A stretch of DNA of 64,000 nucleotides from NCBI RefSeq assembly GCF_026738875.1, contig NZ_JAPQFJ010000006.1:62001-126000 (forward strand). Reading direction: 5' to 3'. Made by a program: the position numbers and the translations under genes. The notes below the pieces were generated by a model. The model was not told where the DNA came from, searched no databases, and worked only from the letters and a program-made list of their open reading frames with translations. The stretch's first letter is position 1. Every line of letters starts with the position of its first letter. Shown piece by piece: positions 25,121-34,341 of the stretch. The stretch is from Clostridium brassicae (GTDB taxonomy: Bacteria; Bacillota; Clostridia; Clostridiales; Clostridiaceae).

Positions 25121-26816
25121 TAAAGAGATAATTAAAAAATTATTAAAACTTTTAGAAAAATATAAAAAGATAATAATTTTTATATTTTTATGTTTAATGA
25201 TTTCAACTGCGTTGAATCTTTGTATACCGTTAATCAGTAAACATATTATGGATGATGGTTTTATAGGTGGAGATAAGAATTTAGTAATTATTTTAGCGCT
25301 GTCTATGACAGGAATTTATTTTGTAAGTTATGTTCTTGATATAATGAAAGAAAAAGCAAGAATTGAAATAGCTGCTAAAATTCAATATTCTTTATCAGAG
25401 GAATCATTTTTTCATCTAATGAAAATTAATAGTAAGTATTTTACAAGTATCAATTATGCTGAAATTTTAAATAATATTAATTTTGATATTAATACTATAG
25501 CATCAATAGCAGATGGAAATTTGTTTTTTGTATTGACACAGGGGTTTAGTATGTTAGGTGGAATTATTGGATTATTTATAATAGATTATAGAATGGCTAT
25601 TATGGTTTTAATTTTCATTCCATTAAAATATATAGTTATGAAATCTCTTGCAAAAAAAAGAAAATTTTTAATGGACAATTATATTGAAAGTAGCCAGATG
25701 TATGCTAATTGGTTTGGCGATTCAGTTGGTGGGATAAATGAAATAAAAATATTTAATTTATTATTGTATAAGTGGAGAGAGTTTTCAACCTTACAAAAAA
25801 GAATTATAGATAAGCATAAGAAAATGGATATGCTTGGGCAATGGAATACAATAATAGACAAAATGATTATTCAAATTCTCATAATGTTTATCTATATTAT
25901 AGGAGCTAATCTAGTATTTAATATGGAACTTTCAGTGGGAAGTGTTTTTGCATTTATAACATATAGTGCATATGTTACAGGACCTATTTCCGCAATTTTA
26001 AACGTAGGTTATTTTTTATCTGGAATTATACCATCGACCAAAAGATATTATGAGTTTTTGAACTTTGAAGAAGAAAGTAATATTGGGTATGAAAATAAGC
26101 CAGACAATGGAGATATAGCATTTAAAAACGTTTCATTTCAGTATGAAAAAGAGAAAAATGTCCTAAAAAATGTTGATTTTGTGTTCAGAAAAGGGATGAA
26201 ATATGCGTTGATTGGTAAGAATGGTTCTGGTAAGTCAACTATGATAAATCTAATAACAAGGATACTTGAACCAACGAATGGATATATTGAGATTAATGAT
26301 GTGGATATTACTAAATATAAAATATATTTATATAGAGACATGATATCTGGTGTAAGTCAACAAGTATATTTGTTTAATGACACTATACGAAATAATATTT
26401 GCTTATACAAGGAAGTTAACGAATCTATTCTATTAAAGGCAATTCAAGATAGTGGATTAGAAGATTTCATTAATGAAGTCTCTTTAGAATATGTAGTTGG
26501 TCAGAATGGTTCTATGTTGTCAGGAGGACAGAAACAAAAAATTGCTATGGCAAGAGCATTAGTTCACGATAAACCTATTATTATTTTTGATGAAGCAACT
26601 TCTAATATGGATGCATATACAGATAAACAGATAAATTCGCTTATTAATACTAGCTTAAAAGGTAAAACAGTAATAGTAGTAACTCATAAGCAAGAGATAT
26701 TAAAAGATGTTGATAATATTGTTATGTTAGATAATGGTAACATATATGAAGGGGATTATGAGGAGTTAAACATGACGAGTGCTATTTTTAGAGAAATGAT
26801 CAATATAAGAGGGTAA
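25113..26816 (+). CDS. ABC exporter, fused membrane and ATPase domains, 567 aa
   Basis: Six membrane helices in residues 1-310, then an ATPase domain with GKNGSGKST, LSGGQKQKIAMAR, IIIFDEATSNMD and VTHK. It lacks an N-terminal C39 peptidase domain, consistent with the separate S8 protease performing cleavage. It most likely exports the mature Cys-rich peptide. Last gene of the cluster; a terminator follows. Confidence 0.85.
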   Translation: MSDKEIIKKLLKLLEKYKKIIIFIFLCLMISTALNLCIPLISKHIMDDGFIGGDKNLVIILALSMTGIYFVSYVLDIMKEKARIEIAAKIQYSLSEESFFHLMKINSKYFTSINYAEILNNINFDINTIASIADGNLFFVLTQGFSMLGGIIGLFIIDYRMAIMVLIFIPLKYIVMKSLAKKRKFLMDNYIESSQMYANWFGDSVGGINEIKIFNLLLYKWREFSTLQKRIIDKHKKMDMLGQWNTIIDKMIIQILIMFIYIIGANLVFNMELSVGSVFAFITYSAYVTGPISAILNVGYFLSGIIPSTKRYYEFLNFEEESNIGYENKPDNGDIAFKNVSFQYEKEKNVLKNVDFVFRKGMKYALIGKNGSGKSTMINLITRILEPTNGYIEINDVDITKYKIYLYRDMISGVSQQVYLFNDTIRNNICLYKEVNESILLKAIQDSGLEDFINEVSLEYVVGQNGSMLSGGQKQKIAMARALVHDKPIIIFDEATSNMDAYTDKQINSLINTSLKGKTVIVVTHKQEILKDVDNIVMLDNGNIYEGDYEELNMTSAIFREMINIRG

Positions 26817-26875
26817 ATAGTTTTTATAATTCTTATTTGTGAATGTATGAAGAAAGATGCTGTTGTGCGGTAAAT

Positions 26876-26943
26876 AAAAAACCGCTAATTTAGCAATATT
26901 ATATTATTTTGCGCAGATTTAATTGTAACTATACTGCGGTTTT
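26876..26943 (+). terminator. Probable terminator of the peptide cluster
   Basis: AAAAACCGC and GCGGTTTT pair around a long AT-rich loop containing smaller hairpins. Confidence 0.45.
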
Positions 26944-27016
26944 GAATAATCAAAGCTGTCGTATTTTTTTATTGAAAATTTCGAAGGCATAATCAATGAG
27001 AAAATGAATTTTGTAG

Positions 27017-27199
27017 GTGGCGGCTCATAGGACTTGGTTAATATTGAAATTCATTTTTATAAAATTATCAAGAAATGAAGGAATGATATATCCTCCTTAT
27101 ATTGTACAGGATATGGAAGATGCAGTAGGCTTGGAATTTCGTAAGCGTCAAAGTTTTAGCACCTTTAATAATTCCAAGAATAGTATTAAAATATCCTAG
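27017..27199 (+). other. Unrecognised 60-codon ORF, possible gene remnant
   Basis: No convincing ribosome binding site; hydrophobic N-terminus and a YPPYIVQDMEDAVGLEFRKR stretch. A second frame across 27140-27215 encodes LAPLIIPRIVLKYPSKAI, which would fit a frameshifted longer protein. It ends at a terminator. Confidence 0.2.
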
Positions 27200-27245
27200 T
27201 AAGGCAATACAAAAGCTTTACTAGGATTAATTTTATTTTTTTCTT
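27195..27245 (+). terminator. Hairpin terminator
   Basis: CCTAGTAAGGC and GCTTTACTAGG form an 11-bp stem followed by a T-rich run. Confidence 0.75.
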
Positions 27246-27283
27246 TAATTTTCATATTTTCAGGGATATTATCAGACCAAGGC

Positions 27284-27607
27284 ATGCAGCAACAATCTCA
27301 ACAAATGGCTAATCAGCTTTCACAGCAGATACAGAGTTTTAGACAGCAACTTCAACAACAACAACAGCAATCAGAAAACCAGTTACAGCAATCTGTTCAA
27401 CAAGCTCTAAATTCATTAAGTCAAGCTAATGAACAAATTGTATCAAACCAAGTTCTTTCTCAAATGAGTCAAACTATAAATCAGGCTCAACAACAATTAA
27501 ATCAGATGAGTCAACAAACACAACAAGTACAACAAGCACAACAACAAGTCCAACAAGCCCAAAGTAATCAAATGAATCAAATGAGCAATCAACAACAAAA
27601 GAAATAA
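27284..27607 (+). CDS. Glutamine-rich low-complexity protein, 107 aa
   Basis: 49 of 107 residues are Gln, with runs of up to six, mixed with Ser, Asn, Ala, Leu and Met in a heptad-like pattern that could form coiled coils. It has no Cys, Trp or signal peptide and ends in two Lys. The start is uncertain: no strong site precedes ATG 27284, and the frame is open further upstream. The strong terminator right after the stop (27621) supports a real gene. Function unknown; a spore or structural protein is one possibility. Confidence 0.55.
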   Translation: MQQQSQQMANQLSQQIQSFRQQLQQQQQQSENQLQQSVQQALNSLSQANEQIVSNQVLSQMSQTINQAQQQLNQMSQQTQQVQQAQQQVQQAQSNQMNQMSNQQQKK

Positions 27608-27620
27608 TGAGATAAAGACA

Positions 27621-27647
27621 AACCTCGAAGAATTTCGAGGTTTTTTT
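27621..27647 (+). terminator. Terminator of the Gln-rich gene
   Basis: AACCTCGAAGAATTTCGAGGTT stem followed by TTTTTTT. Confidence 0.85.
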
Positions 27648-27997
27648 ATGAAAACAAATTTAAATAATTTTTTATGTAAATTACCCTTGGGTAATCGCTT
27701 TTTTTGTTTTAGGAAAAATATACATAATGATTAAATTTAAATAGTATAGGGTAAAAAATGGGTAAAAAATTGAAATATCAAAAAACGTTATGGCTAAACA
27801 AAAATAAATAGATATGGAGTGATGACAATAAATGAATCAAGATCTAAAAACGAATGGTTTGGAAAAAAATATAACATAATTATTTTAAAATATAACTTAC
27901 AATTCAATTTGTAAAAAATAAAATAAAATGTTATATTATCTAGTGGTTCATTATTTTAGAATCTATAAAATTGAATCCAAAGCCTAGCTTTATAATA

Positions 27998-28230
27998 AAT
28001 AGGATTCTTGTCTTCAGATGGAGTTTTAAACTCCACCTGAAGATTATTAACAGAATTCTTAGGAGTTTTACTCCTTAGAAGTTGTTATCCTTTAGGGTAA
28101 ACCATTATCCAGGGTCGTAGCGCCACTTATCTCCAACCTATAGAAAAGCAGAGAACCCAAATCTCTGATTTGGTGTGAATCGCTTTCACAGAGTGTATTG
28201 GAGTATTAGTGGCGGTAGACATCGGATAAA
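27998..28230 (+). repeat. Structured repeat element, copy 1 (full form)
   Basis: About 230 bp with three hairpins: 28012-28042 (CTTCAG ... CTGAAG with GGAG/CTCC), 28056-28080 (TTCTTAGGAG / CTCCTTAGAA), and a large one pairing 28121-28136 (CGCCACT...CTCCAA) with 28198-28214 (TTGGAG...AGTGGCG). It ends in AGACATCGGATAAA. Parts recur at 41869-41892 and, reversed, at 62637-62722, so it is a mobile or amplified element rather than a unique leader. It has no ORF. Confidence 0.7.
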
Positions 28231-28306
28231 AAATTAAAATTTAAATTTGAAATATGAGGGGAGGAATGTCTAAGCTTTTCTAGGCTTTTATTAGGCAAGA
28301 AAGAAT

Positions 28307-29701
28307 ATGAAAAATACAATAGCTACAGCAGAAATGATGGAAAAAGAGAGTATATCAAAGGTGCTTTTAAAGTTATCAGTACCGGCAATAATAGCTATGC
28401 TAATTACTGCTATTTATAATATAGTAGATACTATGTTTGTTGGTATGTTAAATAATACTAGTGCTATTGCTGCCGTATCTATAGTATATCCACTATTTAT
28501 GTTTATTGGAGCTATAGGAGTTATGTTTGGTGCAGGAGGTGCTTCCTATCTATCAAGATTGTTAGGAGAAAAGAGAAAAGAGGAAGCTAATAGGTCTCTA
28601 ACATCTACTATAATAATTGGATGTATATTCAGTTTGATTTTTACTGTTATTTGTATAACATTTTTAGAACAATTTTTATTGATGTATGGAGTCACAGAAA
28701 CTACGATGCCCTATGCTAAAGAATATGGATATACAATAGTAGCAGGATCTATTTTTACAATTGGAACAGCAATAATGAGTAATACCATTAGAGCAGAAGG
28801 AAATTCAAAATATAGTATGGTATCTACTTGCATAGGAGGAGTTATAAACATAATATTAGATCCTATATTTATGTTTAGCTTTGGTATGGGTATAAAAGGT
28901 GCCGCAGTTGCTACGGTTATATCACAAATAGTATCTTTTATTTTTCTTTTAAGATATTATTATTCTAAAAAAAGTTATATAAAATTAGAATTGAAGTTTT
29001 TAAAACCAACTTTTAATATGTTTGGGGAAATACTTAAGATAGGTATTCCTATTTTTGTAACTCAAGTATTAGCGAGTTTTGCTTTAGGTTTCATGAATAT
29101 AGGAGCAAAACCTTATGGAGATGCAGCGGTAGCTGCTATGGGTGTAGTATTTAGAGTTATGTCTATAGGATTTTACATAGTGTTTGGAATTGGACAAGGA
29201 TTTCAACCAGTTGCAGGATATAATTATGGATCTAAAAATTTTACTAGATTAAAAGAAGCTGTAAAAATATCTATTAAATGGAGTACTATAGCCGGTATTA
29301 TTATATCTATTTTATTTATAGTTTTTGCAAAAGGCTGTATGATGATATTTACAAAAGACAAAGAAGTTATAGATATAGGAGTAAAGGCTTTTAGAGCAGC
29401 AAGTTTATTGTTTCCTCTTTTTGGATATGTAAACACTTATTCGGTATTATGTCAAGCTCTAGGTAGGGGGTTAGGAGCATTTATATTATCTATTTCTAGA
29501 CAGGGAATATTCTATATACCTTTAATGTTTATATTATCTAAATTTATAGGATTAGAAGGAATAATATTTTGTCAAACTGCAGCGGATGGATTAGCATTTA
29601 TAGAAACGGTTATAATAGCTATTTGGATAAAGAAAAGTTTGAAAAATGAGATGCTTGAAGAATCTTATTTAGACTCAACCAGAAGAGTTTCATCTTTTTA
29701 A
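28307..29701 (+). CDS. MATE-family multidrug efflux transporter, 464 aa
   Basis: Twelve predicted membrane helices in two repeated halves, with family features such as PAIIAMLITAIYNIVDTMFVG near the N-terminus and RAEGNSKYSM between halves. These transporters export cationic drugs with Na+ or H+ gradients. The ribosome binding site is weak (AAGAAAG). It is monocistronic, preceded by the structured repeat and followed by a strong bidirectional hairpin. A related MATE gene of the TetR pair lies at 54629. Confidence 0.85.
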   Translation: MKNTIATAEMMEKESISKVLLKLSVPAIIAMLITAIYNIVDTMFVGMLNNTSAIAAVSIVYPLFMFIGAIGVMFGAGGASYLSRLLGEKRKEEANRSLTSTIIIGCIFSLIFTVICITFLEQFLLMYGVTETTMPYAKEYGYTIVAGSIFTIGTAIMSNTIRAEGNSKYSMVSTCIGGVINIILDPIFMFSFGMGIKGAAVATVISQIVSFIFLLRYYYSKKSYIKLELKFLKPTFNMFGEILKIGIPIFVTQVLASFALGFMNIGAKPYGDAAVAAMGVVFRVMSIGFYIVFGIGQGFQPVAGYNYGSKNFTRLKEAVKISIKWSTIAGIIISILFIVFAKGCMMIFTKDKEVIDIGVKAFRAASLLFPLFGYVNTYSVLCQALGRGLGAFILSISRQGIFYIPLMFILSKFIGLEGIIFCQTAADGLAFIETVIIAIWIKKSLKNEMLEESYLDSTRRVSSF

Positions 29702-29756
29702 AGTATGGTTAGTAGTATACAAAACAACTATATAAATAATTATAAGTAAAAGTCTA

Positions 29757-29863
29757 AAAGGGGCTGCCGCACTAATAATAAATCCTACAATATATTGTGT
29801 TGAATTTAAACTTTTAAAACAGTATATTGTATGTAAATTTTTTAATGTGACAGCCCCCTTTTT
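29757..29863. terminator. Long bidirectional terminator-like inverted repeat
   Basis: AAAAGGGGCTGCCGCA faces TGTGACAGCCCCCTTTTT, with inner arms around ACAATATATTGT and ACAGTATATTGT. Such GGGGCTG...CAGCCCC hairpins recur in clostridial genomes and may also be a small palindromic element. Confidence 0.7.
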
Positions 29864-30110
29864 AAAATTATTTAAGTTTTTTTAAGTAAAGAATCAAACA
29901 ATTATTGTATTTGCAGAAGAAATAATAAAAAAACATCTGAATTAGGAATTTAAAATTATACTTTCAGCTTTTTAGAAAGTGGAATATACAAAAAAAGTGG
30001 ATAGATAATTTAAGATAAACTAAATTAGTAATTATGGAAAATTATATCTTTAACATTCAAATTTATTATTCGATATATAAAGTATATTCAATGAATGAGA
30101 GGTAATTATT

Positions 30111-30791
30111 ATGGATTCAATTAAAATTAATAAAACAATCTCCTACCAAATAAATTTAGATGTTAATGAACATAAAACTAAAGACAATGATAAAAATATG
30201 GGGAAAAATTCTAATAATCAAGTTTGCAAGAATACAAAGTCTTCAGTTATATCAAAGGATGCTGCAATAGGGTATGAGTTTTTGAATCGTATTGAAGCTT
30301 CATTTAAAGATGTTAACAAAGTACATTTTATAGAAAAATATGCTTATGAATACAAAAAGATTAAAGGTGAAATTGATTCTGGTAAGTATGGAAATGATAC
30401 AAAAAAATATATGAAATTATTAGATAATGCATTTAGAGACTCATTAGAAAATGCTGCTAATATTTTAAAGAAAACACTGGAAAAAACAAATATTAAAGAT
30501 AACAAAATAAAGTTTTCAGGAGCAAATGCAATTAAGTATCAAAAGCAGTACGAAACAGCTACAGGGATTGCTTGGATACTTAGAGCAGAAAACAAAAGGA
30601 TTTCACAGGAAATAGAGAAGTATAGGAAGAAAAAAGATCACAGAAAGGTAACTTCTCTAACTCAATTAAGAAATAGTTATAAACGTATAATAAACAATGT
30701 TTCTGATATAGCAACTAATATAAAAAGTGATATTGATGATAATTACAGTGAAGATAAAACTAAAGAAAGCCTTTATATGAGTAATAAATAA
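30111..30791 (+). CDS. Hypothetical helical protein, 226 aa
   Basis: Not recognised. Highly charged Lys/Asn/Asp-rich protein, almost entirely helical with coiled-coil potential (EKYRKKKDHRKVTSL), no signal peptide, no Cys cluster. GAGAGG precedes the ATG. The N-terminal 45 residues are low complexity. A preceding 250-bp region carries its promoter and nothing else I can identify. Confidence 0.65.
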   Translation: MDSIKINKTISYQINLDVNEHKTKDNDKNMGKNSNNQVCKNTKSSVISKDAAIGYEFLNRIEASFKDVNKVHFIEKYAYEYKKIKGEIDSGKYGNDTKKYMKLLDNAFRDSLENAANILKKTLEKTNIKDNKIKFSGANAIKYQKQYETATGIAWILRAENKRISQEIEKYRKKKDHRKVTSLTQLRNSYKRIINNVSDIATNIKSDIDDNYSEDKTKESLYMSNK

Positions 30792-30887
30792 AATTCAGTA
30801 CTTGAAGGAATGAAGGAATTTTCTTATCCTGCTGCAACATGGGCAATTTTTGAAGCTAATGGAGAATTACCTTATTATTTATTAAAG
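30792..30887 (+). pseudogene. AraC effector-binding (GyrI-like) domain fragment
   Basis: The stretch EGMKEFSYPAATWAIFEANGELP matches the core of the GyrI-like ligand-binding domain found at the C-terminus of AraC-family regulators. It follows the previous stop in the same frame and soon runs into a terminator hairpin, so the rest is lost. Confidence 0.6.
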
Positions 30888-30888
30888 A

Positions 30889-30918
30889 AGTCATCGTTTA
30901 AGGTGTCTTCTTTTTTTA
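30889..30918 (+). terminator. Hairpin with T-run
   Basis: AAAGAAGTCATC pairs with GGTGTCTTCTTT and is followed by T residues. Confidence 0.6.
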
Positions 30919-30978
30919 TTAGAAAGTTCTATCTTACAATATATTGGACAAATAAGATTTTATTTAGTAATATTATAG

Positions 30979-31000
30979 TAGACATAGTGACGTCGTATAT
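30979..31000. promoter_or_regulatory. Candidate GntR operator at its own promoter
   Basis: TAGACATAGTGACGTCGTATAT contains GACGTC and shares the GACAT half with the PTS-operon operator at 32103. It lies just before the regulator start, suggesting autoregulation. Confidence 0.45.
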
Positions 31001-31019
31001 ATGAAATAGAGGTGAAAAG

Positions 31020-31769
31020 ATGGCTAAAGAATATAGTTTAGATAAAAACTCAGAAATCCCTTTATATTCTCAATTAAAAAATGATATTATAGCTAGAATT
31101 GATAGTGGAGAATACGAAGTTGGTTATAAATTGCCTTCTGAAAAAGAACTGATGGAGCTTTTTGATGTTAGCAGAACAACGGTAAGACAGGCGGTAGATG
31201 TATTAATAAGGGAAGGTTATTTAGAGATTAGACGTGGAATAGGAACTTTTGTTAAGAAACAGAAAAAATATAATGTTTGGGGATTAGAAGAGTTAAGAAG
31301 CTTTGAAGATGAGGCTTTTAGACAGGGGTTAGAAACTAGAACAGAAGGGTTAAGTATAAATATAGTAGATTTAAATGGAAAATTAGAAAATATTTTTGGA
31401 GATAAGTATGATAAGTTCTATAAATTAGTTAGACTCAGGTACGTAGAAGATGAGCCATCAGTATTAGTAGATACTTATATTCCCTGTGATATAGCACCAG
31501 ATTTGGATAAGTATAATTTTTCAGAGGTATCTTTATTTTTTACATTAAAGAAGGATTACAATATTATAATAAATTATGCTAAAAAAAATTTTAGGGCAGT
31601 AAATGTAGATAAAAAATCTGCTGAGTTATTGAAAATAGAAGAAGGAACAGCCATACAATTAGTTAAAACTGTAACTTATAATGATTTAGATAAGCCTTTT
31701 GAATATTCTATTTCAAGAGATAGAGGAGATATGACTAGATTTAGTGCAATTTTAAAATATAAGGGTTGA
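31020..31769 (+). CDS. GntR-family (HutC/UTRA) transcriptional regulator, 249 aa
   Basis: N-terminal winged helix (LYSQLKNDIIARI ... LPSEKELMELFDVSRTTVRQAVDVL ... RGIGTFV) and a C-terminal UTRA effector-binding domain (about 85-245), which usually binds sugar phosphates or related ligands. AGAGGTG precedes the ATG. It lies upstream of the SDR-PTS operon whose promoter carries a matching operator, so it is the likely repressor, relieved by a phosphorylated substrate. Confidence 0.85.
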   Translation: MAKEYSLDKNSEIPLYSQLKNDIIARIDSGEYEVGYKLPSEKELMELFDVSRTTVRQAVDVLIREGYLEIRRGIGTFVKKQKKYNVWGLEELRSFEDEAFRQGLETRTEGLSINIVDLNGKLENIFGDKYDKFYKLVRLRYVEDEPSVLVDTYIPCDIAPDLDKYNFSEVSLFFTLKKDYNIIINYAKKNFRAVNVDKKSAELLKIEEGTAIQLVKTVTYNDLDKPFEYSISRDRGDMTRFSAILKYKG

Positions 31770-31792
31770 TTAAGACAATTAGATTAATTAGC

Positions 31793-31880
31793 AATAGACA
31801 TTTTTATTTTTTTATAATGTCTATTATAATAATATAGAGATTTTTTAAGGCATATTCCATTGGGAATATGTTTTTGTTTT
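31793..31880 (+). terminator. Two successive terminators after the GntR gene
   Basis: AATAGACATT/AATGTCTATT (31798-31828) and CATATTCC/GGGAATATG (31852-31873) are each followed by T-rich sequence. Confidence 0.7.
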
Positions 31881-32060
31881 TAAAACATTTTTTTTAACTG
31901 TCATGGGGGGATTAGTATAAATAACTCTTCTAATTTATTTTAGCTACATTTGAAGTAAGTTTATATATGCGATTGTTTTTCATTTGATAGATAATGGATT
32001 ACTTTTTCACAGTATTAGTCTGACATAATAAAATATAATAATACATTATTATAAAAACTA

Positions 32061-32090
32061 TTGACAAAATATTTAGAATTTAGATATAAT
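32061..32090 (+). promoter_or_regulatory. Promoter of the SDR-PTS operon
   Basis: TTGACA (32061-32066) and TATAAT (32085-32090), both perfect consensus, 18 bases apart. Confidence 0.75.
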
Positions 32091-32102
32091 ATAATAAAAA
32101 TA

Positions 32103-32124
32103 GACATCACGACGTGGTGATGTC
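32103..32124. promoter_or_regulatory. GntR-type operator in the transcribed leader
   Basis: A 22-bp dyad GACATCAC...GTGATGTC with ACGT at its centre and only one mismatched pair. It covers about +6 to +28 of the expected transcript, so bound repressor would block initiation or early elongation. Confidence 0.75.
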
Positions 32125-32143
32125 GTAAGGAGGGGGTAATAAA

Positions 32144-32920
32144 ATGATGTTAAAAGGTAAAGTAGCTGTAGTTACAGGTGGTGCAAGTGGTATAGGAGAA
32201 GGGATATGTTTAGAATTAGCTAAACAAGGAGCAAAGGTAGCTGTAACAGATATTAATAAAGAAGCAGCAGAGAGAGTAACTAATGCTATTAAGGAAAATG
32301 GTGGTATTGCTAGTGCTTATAAGTTAGATGTTACAGATGTAAAGAACATTAAAGAAGTAGGTAGTTTAGTTAAAAATGAGTTTGGATTAGTTGATATTTG
32401 GGTTAATTCTGCAGGTATATCTATAATAACTCCGTTCTTTGAACATACTGAAAAAATTTGGGACATGACAATGGATATTAATTTAAAAGGTCAGTTTCTA
32501 TGTTGCAAGGAAGCAGTTAGTCAGATGTTAGAAAAAGGCGGTGGAAGCATCATAAATATGTCGTCTCAATCAGGAAAAGTAGGAACAAATAATTATCAGG
32601 CGTATTGTGCTAGTAAGTTTGGAATAATAGGATTAACTCAATCACTTTCTAAGGAATTTGCTAAGGAAGGAATTAAGGTGAATGCAATTTGTCCAGGTGT
32701 AGTTAATACTCCTATGTGGGAGAAACAAGCAGCTGATTATGGGAAGAAGAGAAATTTAAAGGGAGATGAGGTAATGGATTACTTTAAATCTAAAATTCCA
32801 GCTCATCGAATAGGAACAGTAGAAGATATAGCAAAATTAGTAGTATTTTTATCAACAACAGATTCAGACTATATAACAGGTCAAGCATTGAATGTTAATG
32901 GAGGAGACTATATGGCTTAA
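32144..32920 (+). CDS. Short-chain dehydrogenase/reductase in a PTS operon, 258 aa
   Basis: Classical SDR: nucleotide-binding TGGASGIG (11-18), NSAG (88-91), catalytic Ser near 140, Tyr154 and Lys158 (YCASK). The acidic residue after the second strand (VTDIN) favours NAD. Placed first in an operon with mannitol-type PTS genes, it probably oxidises the hexitol phosphate delivered by the PTS, in the way of sorbitol-6-phosphate dehydrogenases, rather than the unrelated MtlD. AAGGAGGGGG precedes ATG 32144; ATG 32147 is an equal candidate. Confidence 0.8.
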   Translation: MMLKGKVAVVTGGASGIGEGICLELAKQGAKVAVTDINKEAAERVTNAIKENGGIASAYKLDVTDVKNIKEVGSLVKNEFGLVDIWVNSAGISIITPFFEHTEKIWDMTMDINLKGQFLCCKEAVSQMLEKGGGSIINMSSQSGKVGTNNYQAYCASKFGIIGLTQSLSKEFAKEGIKVNAICPGVVNTPMWEKQAADYGKKRNLKGDEVMDYFKSKIPAHRIGTVEDIAKLVVFLSTTDSDYITGQALNVNGGDYMA

Positions 32921-32955
32921 GTTTTATTTAAATAAGGTGAGGAGGAGGAAGGTCA

Positions 32956-34341
32956 ATGGATATTAAAGTAAAAATACAAAAATTTGGAGGATTCTTAGCG
33001 GGAATGGTAATTCCCAATATAGGAGCTTTTATAGCATGGGGGCTTATAACAGCGTTTTTCATTCCTACTGGATGGCTTCCAAATAAAGAATTAGGAACTA
33101 TGGTTCAGCCAATGATAAGATTTTTACTACCTATATTAATAGCTTTTACAGGTGGTAAGATGGTTTATGATCAAAGAGGAGGAGTGGCAGGAGCTGTTGC
33201 TGCCATGGGGGCTATAGTAGGTGCAGATATACCTATGTTTATGGCAGCTATGATTTTAGGACCATTGGGAGCTGTTTGTATTAAGAAGATAGATAAGTTT
33301 CTAGAAGGTAAAGTAAAATCAGGTTTCGAAATGTTAATCAGTAACTTTACCATAGGAATTTTAGGGATGATATTAGCTATATTTTCTTTTAAGATAATAG
33401 GACCTATAATAAGCTCAGCAACAAATGTAGCTGTAGCAGGGATAAATGTATTTATAAAAGCTAAATTATTGCCATTATTAGCAGTTATTATAGAACCAGC
33501 AAAAGTTATATTCTTAAATAACGCTATAGATCAAGGAATCTTCGTCCCACTAGGTGTTCAAGATATATCCCAACATGGTCAGACCATATTCTTTATGCTG
33601 GTTTCAAGTCCAGCACCAGGAGCAGGAATATTGTTAGCTTATTCAATATTTGGTAAGGGAAATAGTAAAAAATCAGCACCATCAGCATTATTGATTGAAT
33701 TTATTGGTGGTATCCATGAAGTTTATTTTCCATATGTATTAATGAAACCAATTATGTTTTTGGCAGTAATATTTGGAGGTGTAGCACAGGCTTTTGTCTG
33801 GAATTTAGTTGGAGCAGGGTTAGCAGGATATCCTCACCCAGGTAGTATAGTATCATTTTTAATAATGTTACCTAAAGGTGGATTTATTAAAGTCATGCTA
33901 GGTATATTAGCAGGTATAGTAGGATCTTTCTCACTAGCATCTTTCTTTTTAAAGGCAGGTAATAGTGAAGAAGATAGTGAAGAAATGGGATTAAGTGATG
34001 AAATTGGTAGTATGTTAGGATTAGAAAAAGAAGACTCTGCTTTATTTACAAAAGATATAGATACTATAGTGTTTGCTTGTGATGCAGGAATAGGTTCAAG
34101 TGCTATGGGAGCAGGTATTTTGAGAAATAAGATAAAAGAAGTAGGATTAGATATAAAAGTAGAAAATTATGCAGTAGATAAGGTACCAAAAGGAATAAAA
34201 TTAGTAGTTTGTCATAAAAACTTATATGACAGGGCAAGAAAAAATTTACCAAAGGCAAAAATTAGAACAGTAGAGTCCTTTTTAAATGATCCAGTTTATG
34301 ATATTCTTATAAAAGAACTTAAGAAGGGAGAAGTTGAATAA
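32956..34341 (+). CDS. Mannitol-family PTS EIICB component, 461 aa
   Basis: Residues 1-335 form the EIIC membrane domain with the GGIHEVYFPYV active-site loop and the usual GGxAG start (FGGFLAGMVIPNIG). After a linker, the EIIB domain (368-461) has phosphocysteine Cys375 in IVFACDAGIGSSAMG. It imports and phosphorylates a hexitol, probably mannitol or a relative. The EIIA domain is absent and encoded by the next gene, as in Gram-positive mtlA-mtlF. Stop and next start overlap. Confidence 0.85.
   Translation: MDIKVKIQKFGGFLAGMVIPNIGAFIAWGLITAFFIPTGWLPNKELGTMVQPMIRFLLPILIAFTGGKMVYDQRGGVAGAVAAMGAIVGADIPMFMAAMILGPLGAVCIKKIDKFLEGKVKSGFEMLISNFTIGILGMILAIFSFKIIGPIISSATNVAVAGINVFIKAKLLPLLAVIIEPAKVIFLNNAIDQGIFVPLGVQDISQHGQTIFFMLVSSPAPGAGILLAYSIFGKGNSKKSAPSALLIEFIGGIHEVYFPYVLMKPIMFLAVIFGGVAQAFVWNLVGAGLAGYPHPGSIVSFLIMLPKGGFIKVMLGILAGIVGSFSLASFFLKAGNSEEDSEEMGLSDEIGSMLGLEKEDSALFTKDIDTIVFACDAGIGSSAMGAGILRNKIKEVGLDIKVENYAVDKVPKGIKLVVCHKNLYDRARKNLPKAKIRTVESFLNDPVYDILIKELKKGEVE

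Noticed and set aside
28107-28230. Riboswitch controlling the MATE gene
   Set aside because: The hairpin is strong, but its end segments recur at two unrelated places, which fits a repeat element better, and I recognise no known aptamer consensus.
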